This document shows, one piece after another, positions 28,747-37,618 of a stretch of 64,000 nt of DNA; position 1 is the stretch's first letter, and every line of letters begins with the position of its first letter. The notes under the pieces are model-generated. The model was not told where the DNA came from, made no database searches, and saw nothing but the letters and a program-made list of their open reading frames with translations. The position numbers and the translations under genes are program-made. Source of the DNA: Halopseudomonas laoshanensis (GTDB taxonomy: Bacteria; Pseudomonadota; Gammaproteobacteria; Pseudomonadales; Pseudomonadaceae); NCBI RefSeq assembly GCF_008365385.1, contig NZ_QOVF01000004.1:1-64000 (forward strand), written 5' to 3'.

Positions 28747-29577
28747 ATGCATATGCAACCTAGCGCCTCAATACCTCAGCCAGTCGACGAGCAGCAGGGC
28801 GTGCTTGAGCAATACAGCAAGGGTTGGAAGCGCCGCCTGCTGCAGTTACTGGTCGTGATGGGTATTGTGCTGATCGCTGCCTGGTATGTCGGGCTGCTCA
28901 ACGCCGGTACCCTTGCGGAAGGGATCCCGGCGATCATGACCTTGGCCGGGGAATCCTTTCCGCCGGATTTTCGCAACGCGGCCGACTGGTTTCTGCCGCT
29001 GGTGGATACCCTGGCGATGAGTATTGCCGGCACAGCCGTGGCGGTGTTGTTCTCGGTGCCGCTGGCATTTCTCGCAGCGCGCAATACCTCGCCCCACCCA
29101 TTGGTGTTTCAGGTTGCACGCGTACTGCTGAACGCACTGCGCTCGGTACCAGAGCTGATCATGGGCATCATCTTTGTGGCCGCCGTGGGTTTTGGCGCGT
29201 TGCCGGGCGTATTGGCGTTGGGTCTGCATTCGATCGGCATGGTCGGCAAGTTTTTTGCTGAAGCGATCGAGCATGTGGATGAAGCCCCGGTAGAGGCGGC
29301 CAGAGCGGCGGGGGCCTCGCCATTGCAGGTGCTCTATCACGCGGTGCTGCCTCAAGTCATGCCGCAGTTCGCTGATGTTTCCATCTACCGCTGGGAATAC
29401 AACTTCCGCGCGTCTACGGTCATGGGCATGGTTGGCGCGGGCGGAATCGGCTTTGAGCTCATGGGCTCGCTGCGCATCATGCAGTACCAGGAAGTGTTCG
29501 CCATTCTGTTGGTCATCCTGTTGATGGTCACCCTGGTTGACGCCCTCAGTGGCCGACTGCGTAAAGCATTCAAATAA
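28747..29577 (+). CDS. ptxC: Phosphite ABC transporter permease PtxC
   Basis: A 276-residue inner-membrane permease of the PhnE family with about six helices. The ABC-coupling EAA-type loop is EAARAAGASPLQVLYHAVLPQVMPQF. AAGGAG lies five bases before ATG 28747, favouring it over GTG 28741. It is 9 bp after ptxB and 9 bp before ptxD, consistent with one polycistronic message. Confidence 0.92.
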   Translation: MHMQPSASIPQPVDEQQGVLEQYSKGWKRRLLQLLVVMGIVLIAAWYVGLLNAGTLAEGIPAIMTLAGESFPPDFRNAADWFLPLVDTLAMSIAGTAVAVLFSVPLAFLAARNTSPHPLVFQVARVLLNALRSVPELIMGIIFVAAVGFGALPGVLALGLHSIGMVGKFFAEAIEHVDEAPVEAARAAGASPLQVLYHAVLPQVMPQFADVSIYRWEYNFRASTVMGMVGAGGIGFELMGSLRIMQYQEVFAILLVILLMVTLVDALSGRLRKAFK

Positions 29578-29586
29578 GAGCTTTTT

Positions 29587-30597
29587 ATGAAACCACGTTT
29601 AGTCATAACGCACCGTGTACACCAGGAAATCCTCGACATGCTGGCGCCACATTGCCAGTTGATTACCAATCAAAGCGATAACACGCTGCCGCCGGAAGAA
29701 GTCCTGCGCCGGGTCAGCGATGCCCAGGCGATGATGGCATTCATGCCGGACCGCGTCGGCGCTGACTTTCTCGATGCCTGTCCGCATCTGCAGGTGATCG
29801 GGGCGGCGCTCAAGGGCTTCGATAACTTCGACACTCAGGCATGCACCGAGCGCGGTGTATGGTTGACCTTTGTGCCGGACCTGCTGACAGTGCCGACCGC
29901 AGAATTGACAGTGGGACTGACGATCGGCTTGTTACGTCAGGTCAGGGCCGCTGACGCCCATGTGCGCACAGGGCAGTTCCAGGGCTGGCGGCCGCAGTTT
30001 TACGGGCTGGGTATCGAAGGTACGCGTCTTGGCATCATTGGCATGGGTGCGATCGGTCAGGCCCTGGCTCAGCGCTTCAAGGGCTGGGGTGCGCAGATTC
30101 GCTACAGTGAGATACAGCCGTTGGATAAGGCGCAAGAGACGGCGCTGGAGATGCAACACTTCGCGTTGGATACGCTGCTCGAGGAGTCCGACGTGGTGAT
30201 CCTGGCATTGGCATTGACGCCCAAAACGTTGCACACGCTGAACGCCGCGCGACTCGCGCAGATGAAACCTGGGGCGTTTCTGATCAATCCCTGCAGGGGC
30301 TCGGTCGTTGATGAGAAAGCCGTATTGAACTCGCTGCAAAGCGGACACCTGGCGGGCTATGCAGCCGATGTATTCGAAATGGAAGACTGGGCTCTGGAAG
30401 GGCGGCCGCGCTGCATTGATGCGGACCTGCTGGCCCACCCCAATACCTTGTTCAGTGCCCATATTGGATCAGCCGTCAGCCGCGTTAGGTTGGCGATAGA
30501 ACGTCGCGCGGCGGATAACATTTTGCAGGTCTTGCTGGGCGAGGAGCCGCAGGACGCGGCTAATCGGCCGGTCAATCCGCGGGCGGTCGTATGTTGA
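29587..30597 (+). CDS. ptxD: NAD-dependent phosphite dehydrogenase PtxD
   Basis: A 336-residue D-isomer 2-hydroxyacid dehydrogenase-family enzyme oxidising phosphite to phosphate with NAD. It aligns without gaps, from memory, to the Pseudomonas stutzeri WM88 enzyme: Lys76 (ALKGFDNFD), Met53, Trp134 and Tyr139 ([10 protein letters not shown]), Arg237 ([10 protein letters not shown]), Glu266 (VFEMEDW), His292 (SAHIGSAV) and Arg301 are all present at the same numbers. The dinucleotide loop is GMGAIG, and Glu175 after the second strand predicts NAD over NADP preference. It overlaps ptxE by seven bases. Confidence 0.96.
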   Translation: MKPRLVITHRVHQEILDMLAPHCQLITNQSDNTLPPEEVLRRVSDAQAMMAFMPDRVGADFLDACPHLQVIGAALKGFDNFDTQACTERGVWLTFVPDLLTVPTAELTVGLTIGLLRQVRAADAHVRTGQFQGWRPQFYGLGIEGTRLGIIGMGAIGQALAQRFKGWGAQIRYSEIQPLDKAQETALEMQHFALDTLLEESDVVILALALTPKTLHTLNAARLAQMKPGAFLINPCRGSVVDEKAVLNSLQSGHLAGYAADVFEMEDWALEGRPRCIDADLLAHPNTLFSAHIGSAVSRVRLAIERRAADNILQVLLGEEPQDAANRPVNPRAVVC

Positions 30598-31493
30598 ACC
30601 TCACCTGGATCAATACCTTGGTAACCTTGTTTCAGCAGGGCAGTTTCAAGGCCGCAGCTGACAGCCTGGGGTTGGCCCAGCCTACGGTCACCCAGCATAT
30701 ACAGAAGCTTGAGGAGCAACTGGGTATCGCCCTGGTGCAGCGCGGTCGCAGTGGCTGCCATCCCACTGCGGGGGCGCAGCGGTTGATGCCTTTTGCCGTA
30801 AGCATGCTGAGCCTGAACCAGCGTGCACTGGCAGCGGTGCGTGGCGAGCAGTGGAGAGTCGGTGCCAGCTCCAATATCGGCATCTATCTGCTGCAACCAC
30901 ACGTCCGGTCATTTTTGGCTGAGCAAGGCGATGCCGCACTCGACCTGGTGATCGACAACAATCCGACTATTGCGCAGAAACTGAGCCAGGCTGAGATCGA
31001 TATGGCGATAATGGAGTGGTGGCAGCCGCTCGATGGCTTCGAGTCCCGGCCGTGGCGCAATGAGCCGGTGGTGGTAATTGTGCCGCCGGATCATCCGTTC
31101 GCCTGCCTGACAGAGATTACGCCGGAGCATCTCGCCGGTATGGCACTGATCGGCGGAGAATCCGGAACGGGCACCGGGCGGCTGCTGGCTGAGTTCTTCG
31201 CACGCGCTGATCAGCTCCCCAGCGTGTCCATGCAATTGGGCAGCACCGAAGCGGTCAAGCAGGCGGTACGTGCCGGGCTGGGTATTTCGCTGGTGCTTGC
31301 GTCTACTGTGACGCAGGAGGTGGAGGTGGGTGCACTCTGTGCTATTCCTCTGGCAGGGGCTGGCCTGAACAAGGAACTGATGCTTGTATGGCGCACGACC
31401 GCCGGAGCCCAGGTGCCGCATTTTATCCAGCATCTACTCGCCAGCCCGGCGCCTCATTCCAGCGCTACGAATAGCAGCGTCAGGCCGTTGTAG
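30591..31493 (+). CDS. ptxE: LysR-family transcriptional regulator PtxE
   Basis: A 300-residue LysR regulator: N-terminal winged helix-turn-helix (about residues 1-60, [25 protein letters not shown]), then the effector-binding domain. It overlaps the end of ptxD, so is translationally coupled. The same gene order, ptxD then a LysR gene, occurs in Pseudomonas stutzeri WM88. Its role in phosphite regulation is not proven there to my knowledge, and the Pho box suggests the main control is PhoB. It overlaps the convergent CPBP gene tail by 40 bp. Confidence 0.88.
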   Translation: MLNLTWINTLVTLFQQGSFKAAADSLGLAQPTVTQHIQKLEEQLGIALVQRGRSGCHPTAGAQRLMPFAVSMLSLNQRALAAVRGEQWRVGASSNIGIYLLQPHVRSFLAEQGDAALDLVIDNNPTIAQKLSQAEIDMAIMEWWQPLDGFESRPWRNEPVVVIVPPDHPFACLTEITPEHLAGMALIGGESGTGTGRLLAEFFARADQLPSVSMQLGSTEAVKQAVRAGLGISLVLASTVTQEVEVGALCAIPLAGAGLNKELMLVWRTTAGAQVPHFIQHLLASPAPHSSATNSSVRPL

Positions 31494-32194
31494 AGTGCGT
31501 GGGCGGCAATGCACAGGATCAGCTGGTCGTATTTCCAACGTAGCCAGCCGAGCAGGGCACCGAGCAAGGCAATCACCAGCACGCCGCCGGGGCTGTAGAA
31601 ACTGTGCATCAACGCAAAGATCAGCGTGGTTACCGGCAATGCCAGCCAGATGCCCGGGCGGGTGCGTTGCAGTGACTTGAATAACCAGCCGCGGAAAACC
31701 ACTTCTTCGGCGAACGGCACCCAGAGGATGGCGATCAGCAGCCCGGCTATCAGGCGCGGCCAGGGTAGATCGAGCAGCGGAGTAATGGCCTGTGGCCGAT
31801 TGGGCGCATCGGGCTCCAGTGCAATGGGTAGGCGGATATCCAGCCAGCTGGCGAGCGGATCTGCGCCCAGCACCATGGCAACAGCAAACAGGCAGGCTAG
31901 CAGCAAACCGGGCAGCGAGAGGCCGGCGCCCCATAGCCAGGGCATCGGCTGACGCGGTGAAAGTAACCAGGCAATAATCAGACTACCCAGAATGACTAAC
32001 CCGGCAAACAGCGCATCCAGCAGCAGAAATTGCGTATCGATATGCCAACGGATCCCGCTCAATTGCATCAACAGGGCTGCGGCATGATGGCTGAACAGGG
32101 CGAGCAGGGCATAGGCGATGGCCAGCCGTGCCAGGATCAGAGCATCGTCCAGGGCATGCCTGCTATCCGCGGGTAGCGCCAGGTGGTGCTTCAC
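31454..32194 (-). CDS. CPBP-family intramembrane metalloprotease
   Basis: A 246-residue, roughly eight-helix membrane protein of the CPBP (CAAX protease/bacteriocin-processing) family. The metal motifs are PFAEEVVFRGWLF (EExxxR) and LIFALMHSF (FxxxH), with a final HALYNG segment. Substrate unknown; members process prenylated proteins or handle bacteriocin self-immunity in other bacteria. Its last 40 bases overlap antisense with the end of ptxE. Confidence 0.83.
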   Translation of the reverse strand: MKHHLALPADSRHALDDALILARLAIAYALLALFSHHAAALLMQLSGIRWHIDTQFLLLDALFAGLVILGSLIIAWLLSPRQPMPWLWGAGLSLPGLLLACLFAVAMVLGADPLASWLDIRLPIALEPDAPNRPQAITPLLDLPWPRLIAGLLIAILWVPFAEEVVFRGWLFKSLQRTRPGIWLALPVTTLIFALMHSFYSPGGVLVIALLGALLGWLRWKYDQLILCIAAHALYNGLTLLFVALE

Positions 32195-32230
32195 GCGGCA
32201 AATCGACCAGGTGATTGCAGGTCACTACTG

Positions 32231-33310
32231 TTACAGCGGCTTGATGCGTTCATGCAATTTTCCTGAGTCAGCCAAGTCGAGAAATTCATCACCGAGCCGC
32301 TGGCTCTCGGCCATGGCGGTGCGCCAGTAACGCTGGCGACCAGCGTCATCGCCAAGAAAGCGATTAAAGTCGCGCCGATCCGGCAACTTGCCGAAGGGTA
32401 ACTTGGCGAGATAGTCGCGCGAGGGCGACATCAACAATACGTTCTTCAGTTGCTCTAGATTACCCCGACGCCAGGGCAGGCTCTTGTCGAACCAGCCAGG
32501 AACAACGCGATCAAGAAAGTGCGGGTAGAGCACCACGCCGGGGGCCTGGTAAGGCAGGTCGAGGTGATAGTCGAGCAAGCCGCCATCCCGATAGACGCCA
32601 AGGCGAGCACCGGGAATATCGCGTACGCCCTGCATCACCCAGGGGATGGCGCCGGAGGCCATCAACGCAGAGCGCAGGTTGCCGGTGTTTAAACTGATGT
32701 GCTCACTGGGAAAGTCGACCAGGTCAGCCAGCGGCGGACGCTGCCGCGGATCATGCAGGATTACCCGTTCGAAATAGCGCTTCAGATGTCGGCGGCCCAG
32801 CAGGTTGGCGCCAATCACCCCGCCCAGCCCTAGGCCCAGTCGCGAGCGCGTATCGTGTTGCAGCAGGCCCAGGCTTTTCACCACCATGACGTTCAGATGG
32901 TACTGGGGGTTGTGCAGAATGCTGTGCGCATCCTCACCCAGCAGCTCGTCCAGCATCACTCCGCAGCGCTGGCTGATCTGCGCCATACTGATGCCCTTGG
33001 GAAACTGCATGCTCGTGTACAGCTCGCCGAGCCGACGAAGACCCTCTACCGGATCGGGCAAGCAAGCGCTGGCAAACCGCCAACTGCCAATCGATGCGCC
33101 AATCAGGCTGCGCGGTTGTGGCGTGCGCGGCAGCCAATCACCGAACAGGGCCAGATCCAGACCCTGAATGCCCAGCGCCTTGGGGCCGCCGGCAGCACCG
33201 GGGATCATGTGAACGTCAGCCGGCTGCAGCCCTTGCTCACGGATATGCACCAGTGCCTGATGGCCGGCGCGTAGTTCCAGTGCCGGGGATGAAATATGTA
33301 TTGCGGTCAT
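32231..33310 (-). CDS. Patatin-like phospholipase family protein
   Basis: A 359-residue patatin-fold protein. The oxyanion and nucleophile motifs are GAAGGPKALGIQGLD and SLIGASIGSWRFA (GxSxG-type), with the partner Asp in YRDGGLLDYHLDLPY (DG[G/A]). It would hydrolyse acyl lipids. Start 33310 follows AAGGAT; the longer frame to 33403 lacks a site. It is divergent from the PepSY operon. Confidence 0.83.
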   Translation of the reverse strand: MTAIHISSPALELRAGHQALVHIREQGLQPADVHMIPGAAGGPKALGIQGLDLALFGDWLPRTPQPRSLIGASIGSWRFASACLPDPVEGLRRLGELYTSMQFPKGISMAQISQRCGVMLDELLGEDAHSILHNPQYHLNVMVVKSLGLLQHDTRSRLGLGLGGVIGANLLGRRHLKRYFERVILHDPRQRPPLADLVDFPSEHISLNTGNLRSALMASGAIPWVMQGVRDIPGARLGVYRDGGLLDYHLDLPYQAPGVVLYPHFLDRVVPGWFDKSLPWRRGNLEQLKNVLLMSPSRDYLAKLPFGKLPDRRDFNRFLGDDAGRQRYWRTAMAESQRLGDEFLDLADSGKLHERIKPL

Positions 33311-33352
33311 GCGGTATCCTTGTTGCAGCCTGTTTTTCCAGGACCGACCGTT

Positions 33353-33369
33353 TTTAAGTTTGGCTTCAG
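33353..33369 (+). promoter_or_regulatory. Putative response-regulator box (PmrA/BqsR-like direct repeat) upstream of the PepSY operon
   Basis: TTTAAG, five bases, then CTTCAG at 33353-33369 resembles the YTTAAK-N5-YTTAAK direct repeat bound by PmrA/ColR/BqsR-type OmpR-family regulators. It lies about 50 bp before the first PepSY gene, whose operon encodes such a regulator. One hexamer mismatch on each side leaves room for chance. Confidence 0.45.
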
Positions 33370-33417
33370 CTTGGGGTACTAGTATGCAAGCGTACTCAAA
33401 CAACGGAGATCTATAGT

Positions 33418-33723
33418 ATGAAAAATCTTATCGCAATGTCCTGTGCTGCTGTTCTGACTCTTGGTAGTGCTGCTGTGTTGGCCGATGATGTACGCATTGA
33501 TGAAGCTCAAAAGCTGGTCACTGACGGTACCATTCAGTCTTTTGAAAAGTTGAACGAAAAAGCCCTGGCCACTCAGGCCGGCACCATTACTGATACCGAG
33601 CTGGAGCAGGAATACGGCCGTTATATCTATAAAGTCGAGATCCGCGATGCCCAAGGTGCAGAGTGGGATATTGATATGGATGCTACCAATGCTGAAATTC
33701 TCAAGAATGAAAAAGACAGCTAA
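33418..33723 (+). CDS. Periplasmic PepSY-domain protein 1
   Basis: 101 residues: signal peptide to about residue 22 (LGSAAVLA), then a single PepSY domain (IDEAQKLVTDGTIQSFEKL ... YGRYIYKVEIRDAQGAEWDIDMDATNAEIL). Small PepSY proteins are commonly periplasmic partners of two-component systems or peptidase inhibitors. It heads an operon with a second PepSY protein, response regulator and kinase, which suggests a sensory accessory role. A terminator-like hairpin lies just after its stop. Confidence 0.82.
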   Translation: MKNLIAMSCAAVLTLGSAAVLADDVRIDEAQKLVTDGTIQSFEKLNEKALATQAGTITDTELEQEYGRYIYKVEIRDAQGAEWDIDMDATNAEILKNEKDS

Positions 33724-34060
33724 TCGTTCCTGCAGTAACCAGAAAGCCGCCTTGCGCGGCTTTTTCTGTTGGGCGCTGTTAAGTCTGTCGCTCGGCTGGG
33801 CCACAGTCAGCTACGCGGGCCGGGATATCGATCAGGATGAAGCCTTGTATCTGGTCGAGCAGGGAGTGGTTAAACCTCTGCAGGAATTTCTCGACGATGC
33901 GCTCGAACGCTTCCCCGGACGCTTTCTGGAAGCGGAGCTGGAGTGGGACGACGGGCGCTATGTCTATGAGTTGGAAATCGTCACCAAGGCGCACCGGGTT
34001 TTGGAGCTGGAATACGATGCGGTGACTGGCAAGCTTTTGGATGTTGATGAGGAAGATTGA
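33707..34060 (+). CDS. Periplasmic PepSY-domain protein 2
   Basis: A paralogue of the preceding gene, about 117 residues from ATG 33707 (in-frame ATGs also lie at 33647 and 33689). A signal-like hydrophobic stretch ([20 protein letters not shown]) precedes a PepSY domain ([21 protein letters not shown] ... [28 protein letters not shown]). The start overlaps the end of PepSY 1, and its N-terminal codons contain an intrinsic-terminator-like hairpin. A TTG start at 33752 would shorten it to the signal peptide. The start is therefore uncertain. Confidence 0.7.
   Translation: MKKTANRSCSNQKAALRGFFCWALLSLSLGWATVSYAGRDIDQDEALYLVEQGVVKPLQEFLDDALERFPGRFLEAELEWDDGRYVYELEIVTKAHRVLELEYDAVTGKLLDVDEED
33743..33766 (+). 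terminator. Terminator-like hairpin inside the start of PepSY protein 2
   Basis: AAAGCCGC (33743-33750) pairs with GCGGCTTT (33756-33763) around CTTGC, followed by a T-run (TTTTT in GGCTTTTTC, then CTG). It lies 20 bp after the PepSY 1 stop codon and within the PepSY 2 frame, so it should reduce, not abolish, read-through into the regulator and kinase genes. Confidence 0.75.
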
Positions 34061-34731
34061 TGCGGTTGTTACTGGTGGAGGACACCGTCGAGTTGGCGGA
34101 CAGCTTGTGTGCTGTGCTCAAGGACGGTGGTTATGCGGTTGACTGGCGTGCCGACGGGCGCGATGCGCTGATTCTGGGTGAGCAGGAGCCTTACGATCTG
34201 TGCATTCTGGATCTGGGTTTGCCGGGGATGGATGGGCTCGAGATTCTGACGCGCTGGCGCGCCGCCGGAGTCGCCTTGCCGGTGTTGATACTGACCGCCC
34301 GCAGCAATTGGAGTGAGCGAGTCGAGGGCTTGCGCGCTGGCGCGGATGATTATCTGGTCAAACCCTTCCACTCCGAGGAGCTGCTGCTGCGGGTGCAGGC
34401 ATTGCTGCGGCGCAGCCACGGGCGTCAACCGCAAGCGTTATTGCAGGCGGGCGGTCTGGCGCTGGATGAAAGCAAGCAGCAGGTGTCTGGAGCAGGTCTG
34501 GACGCTGTGCAACTGTCTGCTACCGAATTCAAGCTGCTGCGCTATTTCATGCTGCACACTGGCCAGTTATTGTCGAAAACGCGGTTGGCCGAGCATCTGT
34601 ATGAATATGAAAGCGAACGCGATTCCAACGTGATCGAAGTACAGATCAATCACCTGCGTCAAAAGGTCGGTCGCGAGAGTATCCAGACCCGGCGTGGGCA
34701 AGGTTACATATTTAGCGGGCGCGCGCAGTGA
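34060..34731 (+). CDS. OmpR-family response regulator
   Basis: 223 residues. A receiver domain occupies about 1-115 with phospho-acceptor Asp51 ([13 protein letters not shown]) and the acidic pair at Glu7-Asp8, and Lys in [10 protein letters not shown] winged-helix DNA-binding domain (about 125-222) ends RRGQGYIF. It overlaps the PepSY 2 stop by one base and the kinase start by four (GTGA), so the three are coupled. By similarity it is of the QseB/PmrA/BqsR group; which stimulus it answers is not visible. Confidence 0.9.
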   Translation: MRLLLVEDTVELADSLCAVLKDGGYAVDWRADGRDALILGEQEPYDLCILDLGLPGMDGLEILTRWRAAGVALPVLILTARSNWSERVEGLRAGADDYLVKPFHSEELLLRVQALLRRSHGRQPQALLQAGGLALDESKQQVSGAGLDAVQLSATEFKLLRYFMLHTGQLLSKTRLAEHLYEYESERDSNVIEVQINHLRQKVGRESIQTRRGQGYIFSGRAQ

Positions 34732-36044
34732 AAAGTATTGGCCGGCAACTGGGCCTGGGGTTGATTGCGATCATGCTGGCCACCGTCGTGCTCGTGGGGC
34801 AGGGTAGTGTCTGGCTGTTCGATCAGGCCCTGCGCGGCTACCTGACTACGGTGCTGCAGCGTGAGACCGATAGCCTGCTGACCGCCCTGCGTTCCGGTCC
34901 CGACGGGTTGTATCTGGACGTGCAGCGGATTGATCCGGATTATCAGCGGCTGTATTCAGGGCGCTATTTTGTCATCGACGCCGGCGAGCGCTGGCGCTCG
35001 CGCTCACTCTGGGACACCCGTCTGCCGCTGGACGCCGAAGGCCTGCACAACACCCTGGTAGCTGGCCCGGATGATCAGCAATTGCTGGTTTGGTCCGGGC
35101 GCTACGAGCTGCCGGAAGAGTCGGTGCGGATCAGTGTTGCCATCGATTACCTGCCATTGCTCAAAGCCTTTGATCGGACCCGCTGGCTTATCTGGGGGCT
35201 GGGCGGGGTAGCCATTCTGATCAGCCTGCTGGTCCAGCAACTGCTGCTCAGGCGCGCTCTGCTGCCGCTGCGTCGCGCGCGAGGGGAGTTAGCCGAGTGG
35301 CATGTTGGCAAGCGCTTGCAGCTCAGCGAAGAAGTGCCGGAGGAACTGCAGCCTTTGGTCGCCGAGATCAATCACTTGGGGCGCCAGGTGGAGCAGATCA
35401 TCAAACGATCGCGTAGTGGCCAGGCTGACCTTGGCCATGCGCTGAAAACGCCGTTGGCGGTATTGGAAACACTAGTAAGCGAATGCTCCGGACGCCTGCC
35501 AGAGGACAAGGTGCAAGCGCTGAAAACTCAATTGGTGTCCATGCGCGGGCAGATGGAGCGCGCCTTGCAACGCGCCAGACTGGCGCCGGAAAGCCAGGCC
35601 GGGCGACGTTTTAACGCCGCTGAGGATCTACCCTGGCTGCTGGAGTCACTGGAGCGCATTCACGGCGACAAGGTGCGCATGCAAACCTTGATTCATCCTC
35701 AGGCGGCTGCGGACTGGCCGTTTGAACGTGAAGATATGCTTGAGCTGTTGGGCAACTTGCTGGATAACGCCTGCAAGTGGGCAGCGACAACAGTGCAATT
35801 CGAATGCGCGCTGAACCACCAAGAGCTGATCTTGCATGTCCGTGATGACGGTCCCGGCGTGCCGGAAAAGGACCACGTACGCATCCTGCGTCGGGGGCAG
35901 CGGCTGGACCAAACCGTCAACGGCCAAGGCCTGGGTTTGGCCATTGTCGGTGATCTGGTCGAGGTCTACCGCGGGCAGGTAACCTTGGCAGAGGCCGCCC
36001 TGGGCGGCCTCGAAGTAACCGTGGTGCTGCCCTGGCAGAACTGA
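34728..36044 (+). CDS. Membrane sensor histidine kinase
   Basis: 438 residues starting from GTG. Helix 1 (about 8-30) and helix 2 (about 150-170) flank a roughly 115-residue periplasmic loop. The phospho-acceptor is His237 in [16 protein letters not shown]; the ATPase shows N box [10 protein letters not shown] and G boxes DDGPGVP and GQGLGLAIV. The periplasmic side could meet the two PepSY proteins encoded upstream. It converges with the EAL gene 16 bp away. Confidence 0.9.
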   Translation: MKSIGRQLGLGLIAIMLATVVLVGQGSVWLFDQALRGYLTTVLQRETDSLLTALRSGPDGLYLDVQRIDPDYQRLYSGRYFVIDAGERWRSRSLWDTRLPLDAEGLHNTLVAGPDDQQLLVWSGRYELPEESVRISVAIDYLPLLKAFDRTRWLIWGLGGVAILISLLVQQLLLRRALLPLRRARGELAEWHVGKRLQLSEEVPEELQPLVAEINHLGRQVEQIIKRSRSGQADLGHALKTPLAVLETLVSECSGRLPEDKVQALKTQLVSMRGQMERALQRARLAPESQAGRRFNAAEDLPWLLESLERIHGDKVRMQTLIHPQAAADWPFEREDMLELLGNLLDNACKWAATTVQFECALNHQELILHVRDDGPGVPEKDHVRILRRGQRLDQTVNGQGLGLAIVGDLVEVYRGQVTLAEAALGGLEVTVVLPWQN

Positions 36045-36060
36045 TCCGTGGCCAGGTTGA

Positions 36061-37224
36061 TCAGATCAACGCGGTATCGATATCCACCAGCAGCAGATGT
36101 CGGCTGTTGTCGATGAACAGCCCTGAGGTGATGCAGTACTGGTTGGTTGTGGCGTCCCGATAGCGGTTGGACAGAATCACCCTGCTGTCTTGCCCGGCTT
36201 CGGCGAGGATCTGATAGAAGTAGGGGCGCCAGGACCAATTGTGATCCAGATAGCGGGGGTCAGCCTTCCAGCTATTGTTGGTCCATTCATAGTTTGGCGA
36301 AATCTGCGTGCCATGGGCGTCGCAGAGAAAGCAGCGCAGTAGCCAGGGGTAGGATTTGGGCGAGGGCAGGTCCGTCGGTTTGCCGCCCTTGGCCAGCCAT
36401 TTTCTTAAATCGCCGAAGAGTACCGAGAGCGAGTTGCGCAGCTCCATCAGTTTCGCGCGCTCTGCCAGCTTGCCTGCCGCGTAGTCATCACGCATGCGTG
36501 AGAACTCAGCTTTTACCGCATCCGGCGGCAGGAAGTTCTCTGCCGGGCGGGCAAACAGGTAGCCCTGCACATAGCGCGCGCCACATTCCAGAGCAAAGTG
36601 CAGCTCCTGTTCGGTTTCCACTCCTTCAGCAATGATCCAGCAGCCACTCTTTTCCGCCATCAAAGCCAGCGCCTTGACGAAATCACCGCTATTGCCGTTG
36701 CCGCTGGCCGCCTGACGAAATAGCTGTATATCCAGTTTGAGAATATCCGGCTCCAGTGCCAACACGCGATCCAGCATGGAATAACCGGCACCAAAGTCGT
36801 CTATCGCAATGCGGATGCCGGCTTCCCGATAGCGGCGTACGGCTTCCTTGAGTTCCTGCAGGTCTCCTTGCAGCTCAGTAATTTCGAATACCACCTGCTC
36901 CGGCGGCAGGCCTATTTCTTCAAGAAGTTGCAAGCTGGGCAGGGGCTTGCCCGGCTCCAGTCGGCTGACCCATAGCGGCGAGATATTGATGCTGATGAAG
37001 CCATCGGGGTTGTCCCTGAAGGCTTCCAGAGCCATGCGCCGAATCGTTCTGTCCAGGTCCAGCAGATCGTCAGGGTCGACACCAGGGTCGGTGAACAGCG
37101 GGCCAGCGCTGACAATCTGGCCCTGTTCGTCGCGCAGTCTGGCAAGGGCTTCGTAGCCAGCAATGCGACCGGTGGCGGTATCGATCAGCGGTTGAAAAAA
37201 CGGCAGTGGTTGACCATTGAACAC
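36061..37224 (-). CDS. EAL-domain c-di-GMP phosphodiesterase with C-terminal sensory-like domain
   Basis: About 387 residues. The EAL domain covers roughly 1-245 (GYEALARL, FEITELQGD, IDDFGAGYS, KLDIQLFR, IAEGVET), so hydrolysis of c-di-GMP is expected. The C-terminal region (about 270-385, CFLCDAHGTQISPN ... LSNRYRDATTN) resembles a soluble Cache-like fold and would sense a cytoplasmic ligand. The GTG at 37224, preceded by TTGGAG, is taken as start; a frame open to ATG 37392 adds a non-family-like extension. Confidence 0.82.
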   Translation of the reverse strand: MFNGQPLPFFQPLIDTATGRIAGYEALARLRDEQGQIVSAGPLFTDPGVDPDDLLDLDRTIRRMALEAFRDNPDGFISINISPLWVSRLEPGKPLPSLQLLEEIGLPPEQVVFEITELQGDLQELKEAVRRYREAGIRIAIDDFGAGYSMLDRVLALEPDILKLDIQLFRQAASGNGNSGDFVKALALMAEKSGCWIIAEGVETEQELHFALECGARYVQGYLFARPAENFLPPDAVKAEFSRMRDDYAAGKLAERAKLMELRNSLSVLFGDLRKWLAKGGKPTDLPSPKSYPWLLRCFLCDAHGTQISPNYEWTNNSWKADPRYLDHNWSWRPYFYQILAEAGQDSRVILSNRYRDATTNQYCITSGLFIDNSRHLLLVDIDTALI

Positions 37225-37618
37225 AACATACTCCAAGTGAGAGGGACAGCGGCTGGGCGGTGCATGCAAGATTATAGCCAAGGGAAATGAAAGCGGCGGC
37301 TTTACCGGGATTAGACGGCCGCCTGACTTTGGTGGAAGTCTTTCCTGTTTGTTATTGGTGCGTGGAAGACCGTCTTGGTATGACGTTTGCACTCTTGTGG
37401 TGAGTTATTGCAGATGGCGCGCACGATTATGGTGCCAATCCATGTGATCAGTAACCTACACCCTTAATAAATGTCTGAAAAACATAGAAAAAATTCACCA
37501 GACAGAATTTATGCTTAATTCCTATTGGTGTCGCGCTGGTGTGATACGCACCATTTAGACGCTGGAGCAGGGATTTATGCATTTATCTGGTGCGTTTTTC
37601 ATATAAAAGAGGCTCGCT

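Noticed and set aside
37393-37618. A sigma-54 (-24/-12) promoter for the ammonium transporter gene
   Set aside because: The best candidates (TGGTGAG...TGC, TGGTGTG...GC) have a one-base-short GG-GC spacing, which normally abolishes function.
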